Below, one piece after another: positions 33,179 to 39,929 of a stretch of 39,929 nucleotides of DNA. The position numbers and the translations under genes were made by a program. How positions within the stretch are numbered: the first letter of the stretch is position 1; each line of letters starts with the position of its first letter. The notes under the pieces were generated by a model. That model did no database searches, was not told the origin of the DNA, and was given only the letters and a program-made list of their open reading frames with translations. Origin of the DNA: Avimonoglobus sp965151315 (lineage in GTDB: Bacteria > Bacillota > Clostridia > UBA1381); NCBI GenBank assembly GCA_965151315.1, contig CBCTZG010000019.1, positions 1 to 39,929 on the forward strand. The letters run 5' to 3'.

Positions 33179-33386
33179 TGCCCTGATGGTAGAAGAAGGG
33201 ATCGGATATATGATCGGAATTGATAAGCACGCCAATACGTCTGGGAGCGGGAATCTTTGTTTTGTACCGCTTGCTTTGGATTACCGCATACATTTTGATT
33301 TGGTTTGGAAAAAATACCAGACGTTTTCTAGGCCTGCGGAACTGTTTTTGAGTAAAGCGAAGGATCATTTCAGAGCTGTTTTATAA
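33172..33386 (+). pseudogene. LysR-family regulator, 3' end only
   Basis: Decodes GVALMVEEGIGYMIGIDKHA, then NLCFVPLAL and LVWKKYQTFSRPAELFL, the closing part of the effector domain of a LysR-type regulator, ending at TAA 33384-33386. The helix-turn-helix and most of the effector domain are missing. Confidence 0.8.
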
Positions 33387-33466
33387 TAGGACGCTTTCTT
33401 TGTCTGTCAGATAAATCATACAAAAACAGATGGAACGCATGGGTAAAATAAAGAACTTCTATCATC

Positions 33467-33505
33467 AAAATAAGGGTACAGCTTAGACGACTGTACCCTT
33501 ATTTT
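33467..33505. terminator. Bidirectional terminator after the lysR remnant
   Basis: Perfect 15-bp stem AAAATAAGGGTACAG / CTGTACCCTTATTTT with a 9-nt loop. Confidence 0.85.
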
Positions 33506-33644
33506 AGCCCCCAAGAGTCTGCCGGATATGGCACCCTTCTTCGGCTTTCTACTTTATGCACTGCTTTTTCTCTTTTACCATATTTTAGGCATCCTATCCT
33601 TTTGCTTTATCTAGGAATATTCTTCGCATCTTTGCTGGATGATT

Positions 33645-33685
33645 TATATAATAAAGAAACGGCATAGACAATGCTATACCGCTTC
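33645..33685 (-). terminator. Terminator of the CNNM/CorC gene
   Basis: Minus strand: stem GAAGCGGTATAG / CTATGCCGTTTC (two G-U pairs), 6-nt loop, followed by TTTATTATATAA. Confidence 0.75.
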
Positions 33686-33734
33686 CTAAAGACAATCTCG
33701 CTTTATTGGGGACACGCCCCATAACGCCGTTTTT

Positions 33735-35024
33735 TTACGCCGCCTCCGGTTCCTGTACGCTGATTTCAACAACCCGCTTTCCGTCGGTTTTTTGTACAGT
33801 GATCATCAGGCCGTCATAAGAAAACGCATCAGTTGGTTTCGGCAGCTTATTCAATCGTTCGGTAACCCATCCGCCGACTGTCGCGCAGTCGGAGTCGATA
33901 GTTAACTTAAACTTTTTTTCAAATTTATCTAAATCCATGCCGCCCTGTACCATATATTCTCCATTGGAAACCAGCTGAATCTCTTCCTTTTGTTCCCACA
34001 TATCCCCGATCAGCTTCTCCAGCAGATCCGTCATGGTAACAGCGCCAAATGTCCCTCCGAACTCATCAACAACCATAGCGAAGCTATTTCCTGTTTCCCG
34101 CATTTTCTGCAAAAGCACATCAGCCCGCATACTGTCTGGGACCAGATACGCCTTTTGCACTGCCTTTTCCAAAATCTCCGCCCGGCTCGGCTCGCCCAGC
34201 CGGAAAAAGCGACGCGCGTCCAGAATACCTAAAATCTTATCTGCCGTCCCGTCGCAAACCGGGTAAAAGTTATGGTTTGTGTTCCAGATCGTTTCCCGCC
34301 ACTGCGCGTCATCGTCTTCCATCCATAATATATCCAATTCTGTCCGATGGGTAGCGATTTCATCTACAGACAAATCATCCAGCTGAAAGACATTCTGAAT
34401 AATTTCGTTTTCCTGCTCGTCAATAATCCCCTTCATTTGACCTGTCTCCGCCATCATCCGGATTTCTTCCTCACTGATCTCCTCATCCTCCTGATTCGGA
34501 TCAATACCCAAAAGCCGCAAAATTGCGTTGGTAGAAGCTGTCAAAAGCCAGACGACCGGAGCAAACAGCCGAGAAATGAAGGAAACCAGCCCGGCGATCC
34601 CCAACGCGATCTTTTCTGATTTTCGCATGGCTATCCGCTTAGGCACCAGTTCACCAAATACCAGCGTAAAAAACGACAGGATGATTGTAATTAAAACTAC
34701 TGCTATGACATTTAAGGTTTTCTCCGGCACGGCTATCCCCAGCCGCAGGATCCCCGCCACCAGCATGTCTGAAAAATTGTCCGCTGCAAAGGCGCTTCCC
34801 AAAAATCCAGACAAGGTAATAGCGACTTGGATTGTCGCCAGGAACCGGGCCGGCTGGTTCGTGAGTCGGGCAAGCTTCCCCGCCCGCCGGTCGCCGCCGG
34901 CTGCCAGCTTATCCAGCTTATTCCCATTCATAGAAATCACAGCGATTTCTGCGCAGGCAAAAACCGCGTTCATTGCGATGAGTACGATCTGCAAAATAAT
35001 CTGCCCCATCAGCTTACTTCCCAA
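33735..35024 (-). CDS. CNNM/CorC family transporter (hemolysin-like; probable Mg2+ or other cation efflux)
   Basis: 429 residues from TTG 35024. Domain order: DUF21/CNNM membrane domain with three to four helices (about 1-185, including FGELVPKRIAMRKSEK), a CBS-domain pair (about 200-330), and a C-terminal CorC_HlyC domain (about 345-425). Relatives such as Bacillus MpfA export Mg2+; others move Co2+ or Na+. An ATG at 35033 abuts the AGGAGG with no spacing, whereas TTG 35024 lies 9 nt from it and is the more likely start. The gene is preceded by a leader with its own consensus promoter, a short acidic ORF and a strong terminator, implying regulated readthrough. Confidence 0.9.
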   Translation of the reverse strand: MGSKLMGQIILQIVLIAMNAVFACAEIAVISMNGNKLDKLAAGGDRRAGKLARLTNQPARFLATIQVAITLSGFLGSAFAADNFSDMLVAGILRLGIAVPEKTLNVIAVVLITIILSFFTLVFGELVPKRIAMRKSEKIALGIAGLVSFISRLFAPVVWLLTASTNAILRLLGIDPNQEDEEISEEEIRMMAETGQMKGIIDEQENEIIQNVFQLDDLSVDEIATHRTELDILWMEDDDAQWRETIWNTNHNFYPVCDGTADKILGILDARRFFRLGEPSRAEILEKAVQKAYLVPDSMRADVLLQKMRETGNSFAMVVDEFGGTFGAVTMTDLLEKLIGDMWEQKEEIQLVSNGEYMVQGGMDLDKFEKKFKLTIDSDCATVGGWVTERLNKLPKPTDAFSYDGLMITVQKTDGKRVVEISVQEPEAA

Positions 35025-35061
35025 AATAAACATCCTCCTTTAAAATACATATTATAAATAT

Positions 35062-35111
35062 AAAAGCGCAAAAGGACATAGCCGTATCCAAAATCCATAC
35101 GGCTATGTCCT
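35062..35111 (-). terminator. Intrinsic terminator in the leader of the CNNM/CorC gene
   Basis: Minus strand: perfect 15-bp stem AGGACATAGCCGTAT / ATACGGCTATGTCCT, loop of 9, then TTTGCGCTTTTATA. It lies 23 bp before the ribosome site of the transporter gene and overlaps the stop codon of the leader ORF (35105-35103) in its 5' arm. It may act as an attenuator. Confidence 0.85.
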
Positions 35112-35183
35112 CTTTATACAAACAAAATTTAACGGCACCTGGTCACTGTCGCTGTCGTCAGACATTGTTTCTCTTTCCTCCAT
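35103..35183 (-). CDS. Short acidic leader ORF upstream of the CNNM/CorC gene
   Basis: 26 codons from ATG 35183, or 20 from the in-frame ATG 35165, which has GGAGG 11 nt before it and AGGA closer. The product begins MEERETMSDDSDSDQVPL and ends CIKRT: seven acidic residues in the first 14 (three Glu, four Asp), then a neutral-to-basic tail. The TAG stop lies inside the 5' arm of the terminator, so a ribosome that reaches the end would cover that arm. The transcript should start near 35,195. The layout is that of a regulatory leader peptide; no homologue is known to me. It could still be a chance ORF. Confidence 0.5.
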   Translation of the reverse strand: MEERETMSDDSDSDQVPLNFVCIKRT

Positions 35184-35201
35184 TTTCACTTTCTAACTTT
35201 A

Positions 35202-35230
35202 ATTATAGCATAGTCCTTCGCATTTGTCAA
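35202..35230 (-). promoter_or_regulatory. Consensus SigA promoter of the leader and CNNM/CorC gene
   Basis: Minus strand TTGACA (35230-35225), 17-nt spacer, TATAAT (35207-35202), with an extended TGC before the -10. Both hexamers are perfect. Such a strong promoter ahead of a terminator is typical of attenuated genes. Confidence 0.9.
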
Positions 35231-35288
35231 GCATAAATAAATTAAAAACATCCCTTTTCTTGCGTAGGCGCACAAAGCCATTCGTCCA

Positions 35289-36383
35289 TCACACATTAAA
35301 CCGGAAAAGGACAATATCCCCGTCTTTCATCTCATATTCCTTGCCCTCCGAGCGCACAAGCCCCTTTTCCCGCGCGGCGGCCATGGACCCGCAGGCTACC
35401 AAGTCATTATAAGGCACAACTTCCGCCCGGATAAAGCCCCGTTCAAAGTCTGAGTGGATCTTCCCGGCAGCCTGCGGCGCTTTTGTCCCCCGGGTGATCG
35501 TCCAGGCCCGCACCTCTGGTTCCCCGGCCGTCAGATAGCTGATCAGCCCTAAAAGCTTATAGCTTGCTTTAATCAGACGGTCCAGTCCGGATTCCGCCAT
35601 ACCCAGCTCTTCTAAAAACATAGCCTTTTCCTCTGGCTCCAGCTGGGCCACCTCTTCCTCAATTTTTGCGGAAACCGGCATAACCTCCGAATTTTCCCCG
35701 GCCGCTAAGTTCTGTACAGCCTGCACAAACGGATTGTTTTCGATCCCTTTTGTAAAATCGTCCTCCGCGACATTTGCTGCATACAACACCGGCTTCATAG
35801 AAATCAACTGAACATCCCGCATGATAGCAGCCTCTTCCGGCGTGTATGTCAGGCTTCGGGCAGACCTGCCTTCCTCTAAGGCGGCCTTTACCCGTTCGAA
35901 GAGCGCCAATTCCGCCGCCAAAGACTTATCACCCTTCATCGCTTTTTTTGTTCTGTCAATCCGGCGCTCCAGAACCTCTAAATCCGCAAAAATCAGTTCT
36001 AAATTGATCGTTTCGATATCCCGCAGAGGATTGACTGATCCGTCTACATGGGTGATATTGGCATCTTCAAAACAGCGGACTACATGGACAATGGCGTCTA
36101 CCTCCCGGATATGTGACAAAAACTTATTGCCCAGCCCCTCTCCCTTGGAGGCGCCCCGGACAAGGCCGGCAATATCTACAAATTCAATGTACGCCCTGGT
36201 CACCTTTTTCGGGTGATACATCTGGGCCAGCCGGTCAACCCGCTCATCCGGCACGTCTACAATACCTACATTCGGTTCGATCGTGCAGAACGGGTAATTC
36301 GCCGACTCCGCCCCAGCCTGGGTAATCGCGTTAAACAAGGTGGACTTACCTACATTCGGAAGCCCGATAATCCCTAATTTCAT
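35289..36383 (-). CDS. ychF: Ribosome-associated ATPase YchF (OLA1 family)
   Basis: 364 residues. Obg-like P-loop NTPase that prefers ATP; implicated in translation and oxidative-stress response. G1 LPNVGKST at 8-15, G2/G3 FVDIAGLVRGASKGEGLGN, and the altered G4 element NVAED (about 204-208) in place of NKxD explain the ATP preference. The C-terminal TGS-like domain ends in KEYEMKDGDIVLFRFNV. ATG 36383 has AAAGGAG 12 nt upstream. Confidence 0.97.
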   Translation of the reverse strand: MKLGIIGLPNVGKSTLFNAITQAGAESANYPFCTIEPNVGIVDVPDERVDRLAQMYHPKKVTRAYIEFVDIAGLVRGASKGEGLGNKFLSHIREVDAIVHVVRCFEDANITHVDGSVNPLRDIETINLELIFADLEVLERRIDRTKKAMKGDKSLAAELALFERVKAALEEGRSARSLTYTPEEAAIMRDVQLISMKPVLYAANVAEDDFTKGIENNPFVQAVQNLAAGENSEVMPVSAKIEEEVAQLEPEEKAMFLEELGMAESGLDRLIKASYKLLGLISYLTAGEPEVRAWTITRGTKAPQAAGKIHSDFERGFIRAEVVPYNDLVACGSMAAAREKGLVRSEGKEYEMKDGDIVLFRFNV

Positions 36384-36426
36384 TGTTTCTCATAACTCCT
36401 TTGTTGATGAGGTTTATACTTTTGCT

Positions 36427-36455
36427 ATTATACCACATTGTTTCCAATTTTTCAA
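36427..36455 (-). promoter_or_regulatory. SigA promoter of ychF
   Basis: Minus strand TTGAAA (36455-36450), 17-nt spacer, TATAAT (36432-36427). It lies directly behind the stop of the transglycosylase gene. Confidence 0.85.
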
Positions 36456-36499
36456 TGTATAAAATCATCGTTTCCCATATTTCCTCAATGACCGAAGAG

Positions 36500-37192
36500 T
36501 TAGTCAGATAGGTATCTCTCTTTTTCCTCCTCTGCTATATATCCGCATTCTACCATAGATTCGACTACCTTTTTCTGCCGCCGGTACGCCAGCGCGGGAT
36601 TAACATCCAGAGAGTAAACGGAAGGCGCGTTGGGAATCCCCACAAGCAGGGTGCATTCATCGTCTGTCATTTCGGATGGCCGTTTATTGAAATAACCCAT
36701 CGCGGCATCATAGATACAGTAATATCCGCTGCCGTAGTAAATTGAGTTGATGTAAAATTCCAACACTTCTTCTTTTGTATATTCCCGTTCAATCTTCACT
36801 GCCATCAGTACTTCCGCAATCTTCCGCTGCAGCGTACCTTCCTGCGAAAAATACATGTTCTTCGCAAGCTGCTGGGCTATGGTACTGCCGCCCTCCCGCA
36901 GTTCCCACGCCTTAATATCATTGTACACAGCCCGGGCAGTACCGATGATGTCAAATCCATTATGCTGGTAAAACCGCCTGTCCTCCACCGCCACAAGGGC
37001 CTGAAAATAAATTTGGGGAATATCTTCATACACAGTATAATTTTTGATACCTTGCAGCTCCTCTATAGCCGCCGCAAGCGGCCTGTCCGCAAGCGCGGCC
37101 TGATATTTGTCATATCCGCCCTTGATCTGTACACCACAAAAAACCGCGAAAGCAATCAACAGCAGCAGCAAAAATTTTTTTATCGTTTTCAA
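36500..37192 (-). CDS. Monofunctional peptidoglycan glycosyltransferase (GT51)
   Basis: 230 residues: one N-terminal membrane anchor (about 5-23), then a GT51 domain. Catalytic Glu70 in VAVEDRRFYQHNGFD; second motif REGGSTIAQQLAKNMY (about 99-113); third KIAEVLMAVKIEREYTKEEVLE; fourth YYGSGYYCIYDAAMGYFNK. No transpeptidase domain, so it polymerises glycan strands from lipid II without cross-linking. The start is TTG at 37192 with only a distant GGGTG, suggesting low or coupled translation from the YjbR gene 29 bp upstream. Confidence 0.92.
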   Translation of the reverse strand: MKTIKKFLLLLLIAFAVFCGVQIKGGYDKYQAALADRPLAAAIEELQGIKNYTVYEDIPQIYFQALVAVEDRRFYQHNGFDIIGTARAVYNDIKAWELREGGSTIAQQLAKNMYFSQEGTLQRKIAEVLMAVKIEREYTKEEVLEFYINSIYYGSGYYCIYDAAMGYFNKRPSEMTDDECTLLVGIPNAPSVYSLDVNPALAYRRQKKVVESMVECGYIAEEEKERYLSD

Positions 37193-37221
37193 CTGTTGTC
37201 AGCACCCTTCCTGTGTTATGG

Positions 37222-37578
37222 TTATCGATCCTGTTTATTTGCCCGTCTTTTTTGCTTGGTTAACGCATAGCTATCCGCAATCATGGTTTTGACCGCGTCA
37301 TCTGGCACCGTCCCATCCAGGATAATGGAATTCCAGTGATATTTGTTCATATGATAAGCCGGCGCCACGGCCGCATAACCGCTCCGCCACATATACGTCA
37401 GCTTCGGGTCGCATTTCACATTGATCCATATCTGCCCATTCCGCGAAAAGATAGCGGCAAACATTTTCCCGTTAGCTTTATGCCGCATGACAGTCCAATT
37501 CGGATCATGAAATGGATAGTCTTCATATACGTTGTCCAAAGTATTACAGAATTGGATTGCTTCCTGCCGTGTCTGCAT
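37222..37578 (-). CDS. MmcQ/YjbR family protein
   Basis: 118 residues with the CyaY-like YjbR fold. Characteristic segments are WTVMRHKANGKMFAAI, WINVKCDPK and HMNKYHWNSIILDGTVPDD. Often labelled DNA-binding by annotation, but the biological role is uncertain. Start ATG 37578 with AGGTGG 7 nt upstream and a good promoter; probably co-transcribed with the transglycosylase gene. Confidence 0.9.
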   Translation of the reverse strand: MQTRQEAIQFCNTLDNVYEDYPFHDPNWTVMRHKANGKMFAAIFSRNGQIWINVKCDPKLTYMWRSGYAAVAPAYHMNKYHWNSIILDGTVPDDAVKTMIADSYALTKQKRRANKQDR

Positions 37579-37692
37579 TCGTATTCCACCTTTGATTTCC
37601 TTCTTGCTTTTGATAAAATTCGTTGATTACGGTGAAAAAACCAAAAATTCGGTCTTTATTCCCATACTTCCTGAAATCCGCTCTCACAAAAT

Positions 37693-37721
37693 ATTATACC
37701 ACGATGTTATACTCAATTCAA
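37693..37721 (-). promoter_or_regulatory. SigA promoter of the YjbR gene
   Basis: Minus strand TTGAAT (37721-37716), 17-nt spacer, TATAAT (37698-37693). Confidence 0.8.
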
Positions 37722-37792
37722 CACTTCCGTTCAATTTTCGCATACTATAAGCCCTGCTGTTCGCTGTTTTCCGACAAAAACAACAGGCAGTG

Positions 37793-37832
37793 AAGCCTGC
37801 CGGCTGAACCGGTGGCTTGCACTGCCCCTATA
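37793..37832. repeat. Second copy of the IS200/IS605-end-like hairpin repeat
   Basis: AAGCC-CCGG / CCGG-GGCTT stem-loop followed by GGTGGCTTGCACTGCCCC and TATA, matching 31703-31724 with one mismatch. No transposase sequence is nearby, so this is a solo end or a non-autonomous derivative. Confidence 0.55.
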
Positions 37833-37960
37833 TTTGAGATAAATTTTCAAACCGTTTCTTACATTTTGCGGCTTACATAAAGCTCGCCGCTTTTATTGTA
37901 GCTTCCGTTTTTTCTTCCCTCAGTAAACCAGGGATTATTTTCACGCCGAAAGGCACCTAT

Positions 37961-37994
37961 AAAAAAGCTTCCCGGCGCTGCCGGGAAGCTTTTT
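37961..37994. terminator. Terminator of the alr-antitoxin-mazF operon
   Basis: Perfect 15-bp stem AAAAAGCTTCCCGGC / GCCGGGAAGCTTTTT with a 3-nt loop; on the minus strand it is followed by a further T and ATAGG. Confidence 0.9.
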
Positions 37995-38022
37995 GTATAT
38001 GTAATGCCACCATTACATATAC
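37995..38022. repeat. 12-bp inverted repeat adjacent to the mazF-side terminator
   Basis: GTATATGTAATG / CATTACATATAC with a 4-nt loop, touching the terminator stem without a gap. On the mazF transcript it forms first and may protect the 3' end or act as an RNase III-type processing site; function unknown. Confidence 0.75.
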
Positions 38023-38087
38023 ACGCATCTATTCTAACCAATCTAATACCTCCTAAAATCTTCTCTATACTTTAAAAGGCTTTTCGT

Positions 38088-38441
38088 TCAGAAGCTTCCA
38101 AGTCCGAAGCTAATCAAAAGTGCATCATTCACCGTTTTCATCCTAGCTTCGTCCAAATGGCCAATTTTTTCCCGCAGCCGCTTCTTGTCAATGGTTCGTA
38201 TTTGCTCAAGTAATATCACAGAATCCTTATTCAGGCCATAGTCCTTCGCGGCAAGCTCAATATGCGTTGGCATCTTGGCCTTGTTGATTTGCGAGGTTAT
38301 GGCCGCTGCAATTACAGTTGGGCTGTATTTATTTCCGATATCATTTTGAATGATGAGCACCGGTCGGATACCCCCCTGTTCGCTGCCTACAACAGGACTT
38401 AAATCGGCGTAATAAATATCTCCTCTTTTTACAATCACCAC
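38088..38441 (-). CDS. mazF: MazF/EndoA-type mRNA interferase toxin
   Basis: 117 residues. Single-strand, sequence-specific endoribonuclease (EndoA/NdoA subgroup, recognising UACAU in Bacillus; specificity here unknown). RGDIYYADLSPVVGSEQGG (6-24) and the active-site residues Arg26 (IRPVLIIQND) and Thr49 (AITSQ) are present, as are the LLEQIRTIDKKRL and ISFGL blocks. The GTG start overlaps the TAG of the antitoxin gene by one base, with GGAG 8 nt upstream, so expression is coupled. The product should be active. Confidence 0.95.
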   Translation of the reverse strand: MVIVKRGDIYYADLSPVVGSEQGGIRPVLIIQNDIGNKYSPTVIAAAITSQINKAKMPTHIELAAKDYGLNKDSVILLEQIRTIDKKRLREKIGHLDEARMKTVNDALLISFGLGSF

Positions 38442-38671
38442 TATTCACACTCCGTCAGTTTTTCCTCACAGGTCCGCAGCGCTTCGCTGTCAGACTCTAA
38501 ACACATTTGGGCTAACGAAAGATTGAGTAAAGCCATTTCCTCATAGCCTTTCCTGAGTGATTTTTCCAAGTTTATCTTTTGATACCGCTTGATTGCTTGA
38601 AAAACAACGCGGGCATTTTTCCCGGAATTCATCAGAGAAAGCTTAAAGAAGGCTTTTCGTAGTTGTGACAA
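38441..38671 (-). CDS. EndoAI-like antitoxin with shortened ribbon-helix-helix domain
   Basis: 76 residues from TTG 38671. The C-terminal toxin-binding part RKGYEEMALLNLSLAQMCLE matches EndoAI (RRGYMEMAKINLNI...), and it follows alr as in Bacillus. The N-terminal DNA-binding part is short: the usual beta-strand (MISLP-like) is missing from the called protein. Codons upstream would encode a similar strand (GGLITLSQL), but between the preceding in-frame stop and TTG 38671 there is no ATG, GTG or TTG. An ACG at 38689-38687 is one base from ATG. Either a non-standard start is used or the DNA-binding domain is impaired. Confidence 0.75.
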   Translation of the reverse strand: MSQLRKAFFKLSLMNSGKNARVVFQAIKRYQKINLEKSLRKGYEEMALLNLSLAQMCLESDSEALRTCEEKLTECE

Positions 38672-38709
38672 AGTAATCAGGCCCCCCGTTTTTAATTTTC
38701 TATGATACT

Positions 38710-39876
38710 TTACAGTTTACTTAAATAGTTTAACGTCGTCACCGCCTCTCCGTTTTTAAAGTAAACCCGCGGTACACGCTTCGCCACCATGCAAATGATC
38801 TCATAATTGATCGTTCCCAGGAGCGCAGCGAGATCGTCCGCCGTAACCGTATCAGCCCCAAAAATGATTACTTCATCGCCCGTATTGATAGTATGGACAT
38901 TTGTCACGTCAATCATACATTGATCCATGCAAATTCTTCCCACCACCGGTACGATTTTTCCGTTTGCGTTCATTTTGGCCTTATGGTTCAGCAGCCGTGT
39001 ATAGCCGTCGGCATAACCGATGGGCACCGTTGCAATCCTGGTTTCCCGCCCGGTTATGTACTCGATCCCATAGCTTACGCCCCGGTCCGGCCCAGGCGTT
39101 TCGATCCGTGTGATCCTGGCTTTCAATGTCATCACCCGTTTAAGCGGCAGACGGCTTTGGTCCACCTCCTGAGACGGATACAATCCGTACAGGATAATGC
39201 CTGCCCGCACCATATCCAGGTGCATTTCGGGATACATCATGATCGCCGCCGAGTTTGCACAGTGCCGGACAGGAATTCGAAGCCCGGCCTGCTCCAGCTC
39301 GCCGCAAAGCGCCGTAAACCTGGTAAACTGCAGACGTGTATATGTGTCGTTTTTTTCATCCGCCGTGGCAAAATGGGTAAATATCCCTTCCACCTCCACA
39401 TTGGGAAGCTGGGCAATCTTTAAAATTTCAGCAATAATTTTTTCATTTTCACTGCCGGCCACATATCCGATCCGGGTCATGCCCGTATCAATCTTAATAT
39501 GCAACTTTACCGCTTTTCTTTGCCGAACGGCCTCCGCGGAAAGCGCCGCCGCTAACTCATAAGAGAACACCGCCGGCATAATATCATACTGCACGATTTG
39601 CCGGGCTTCTTCCAGAAAGGACGCGCCTAAGATCAGGACAGGCGCTGAAATCCCAGCATGGCGAAGCTGTATTGCTTCGTCAGCGCACGCCACCGCCAGC
39701 TGATCCGCGCCGTTCTCCAGCAACGTCCTGGCACATTCTAAAACCCCATGCCCATAAGCGTCGGCTTTCACCACTGCCATGATCATAGCTTTTTTTTCCG
39801 TAATCTTCCGGATATTATGCATATTTTCTTTCAAAGCGTCGAGATCAATCTCGGCCCAAGTCCTTCGGTTTTGCAT
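38710..39876 (-). CDS. alr: Alanine racemase
   Basis: 388 residues. PLP enzyme making D-alanine for peptidoglycan. Lys37 in AVVKADAYGHG binds PLP; the catalytic Tyr of the C-terminal domain is in GVSYGIEY (about 268); RICMDQCMIDVT is the expected dimer-interface block. Start ATG 39876 with GAGGAA 8 nt upstream. It heads the alr-antitoxin-mazF operon, a conserved order in Firmicutes. Confidence 0.97.
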   Translation of the reverse strand: MQNRRTWAEIDLDALKENMHNIRKITEKKAMIMAVVKADAYGHGVLECARTLLENGADQLAVACADEAIQLRHAGISAPVLILGASFLEEARQIVQYDIMPAVFSYELAAALSAEAVRQRKAVKLHIKIDTGMTRIGYVAGSENEKIIAEILKIAQLPNVEVEGIFTHFATADEKNDTYTRLQFTRFTALCGELEQAGLRIPVRHCANSAAIMMYPEMHLDMVRAGIILYGLYPSQEVDQSRLPLKRVMTLKARITRIETPGPDRGVSYGIEYITGRETRIATVPIGYADGYTRLLNHKAKMNANGKIVPVVGRICMDQCMIDVTNVHTINTGDEVIIFGADTVTADDLAALLGTINYEIICMVAKRVPRVYFKNGEAVTTLNYLSKL

Positions 39877-39893
39877 TCTTTGAATTCCTCTTT

Positions 39894-39899
39894 ATTATA
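39894..39899 (-). promoter_or_regulatory. Probable -10 box of the alr operon
   Basis: Minus strand TATAAT 18 bases before the start codon. No good -35 at 16-18 nt (best candidate GGATTA), and the sequence ends shortly beyond. Confidence 0.5.
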
Positions 39900-39929
39900 A
39901 CATAGTCTTGGCATTTAATCCACAGGTAA

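Larger units (their letters stand above)
33387..33734. other. Intergenic region, hairpins only
   Basis: Contains two terminators (listed) and a T/C-rich stretch at 33,520-33,640. The only frame with any protein-like character is a 28-codon hydrophobic one from ATG at about 33,529; it lacks a ribosome site and I do not call it. A GGGG-ACACG-CCCC hairpin lies close to the end of the CNNM/CorC gene. Confidence 0.5.
37579..38087. other. Intergenic region with promoter, IS-end-like repeat and tandem hairpins
   Basis: From left to right: leader and promoter of the YjbR gene, the copy of the repeat element at 37793-37832, an AT-rich stretch, and two adjacent hairpins behind mazF. A 60-codon open frame (37859-38041, minus) crosses both hairpins, starts with TTG and has no recognisable relatives, so it is not called. 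Confidence 0.5.

Noticed and set aside
33529..33615. 28-codon hydrophobic frame on the plus strand that could be a small membrane peptide
   Set aside because: No Shine-Dalgarno or promoter, and it lies in T/C-rich intergenic sequence where hydrophobic codons arise by composition.
37859..38041. 60-codon open frame on the minus strand downstream of mazF
   Set aside because: TTG start, no ribosome site, crosses a 12-bp inverted repeat and an intrinsic terminator, and no recognisable family.

Overview
The window is chromosomal DNA from a low-to-moderate GC, endospore-forming Firmicute, most likely of class Clostridia. The evidence is the germination protease gpr, a FapR-controlled fatty acid cluster with FabK as enoyl reductase, the alr-EndoAI-MazF trio, ECF-type vitamin uptake, and consensus SigA promoters with strong Shine-Dalgarno sequences. 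Most genes lie on the minus strand. No rRNA, CRISPR array or prophage is visible.

Left part (1-8.8 kb): the tail of a small Cro/CI-type regulator, a four-helix membrane protein fused in frame to a DUF4173 membrane protein that is itself cut by an in-frame TAG, a tRNA-Thr(GGU), a pentapeptide-repeat protein, then the coenzyme A module. In that module coaX and a pantothenate-type ECF S component read leftward and coaBC reads rightward from back-to-back promoters. GTP-dependent PEP carboxykinase follows, with a Rex-like operator in its leader, and then a divergent DUF6062 gene.

Middle part (8.8-27.9 kb): a paired M16 peptidase operon (ymfF-ymfH type), gpr behind a forespore-type promoter, and a long leftward cluster fapR-plsX-fabH-fabK-fabD-fabG-acpP-fabF-rnc-radical SAM-smc-ftsY-DUF1294. 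This couples membrane lipid synthesis to RNA processing, chromosome condensation and SRP targeting, and it is subdivided by internal terminators. A nifS-nifU Fe-S assembly pair follows.

Right part (27.9-39.9 kb): rightward tmcAL and a large secreted protein of unknown function, then a degraded region (31.7-33.7 kb). It holds an IS200/IS605 transposase remnant, a broken iron alcohol dehydrogenase, one intact sugar O-acetyltransferase, and aldo/keto reductase and LysR 3' ends joined by what looks like one deletion across their shared promoter. After it come a CNNM/CorC-type transporter, ychF, a GT51 transglycosylase, a YjbR protein, and the mazF-antitoxin-alr group (alr is transcribed first).

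The most interesting candidate is the 190-bp leader of the CNNM/CorC gene (about 35,034-35,230). A perfect SigA promoter drives a short ORF whose product starts with an acidic, Asp-rich run, and whose stop codon lies inside the 5' arm of a 15-bp intrinsic terminator just before the transporter. This layout suggests a leader-peptide attenuator, possibly sensing Mg2+ through ribosome instability on acidic nascent chains. That reading is inference. The Rex site at pckG, the FapR site at fapR and the promoter-deletion scar at 33.1-33.4 kb are the next strongest observations.
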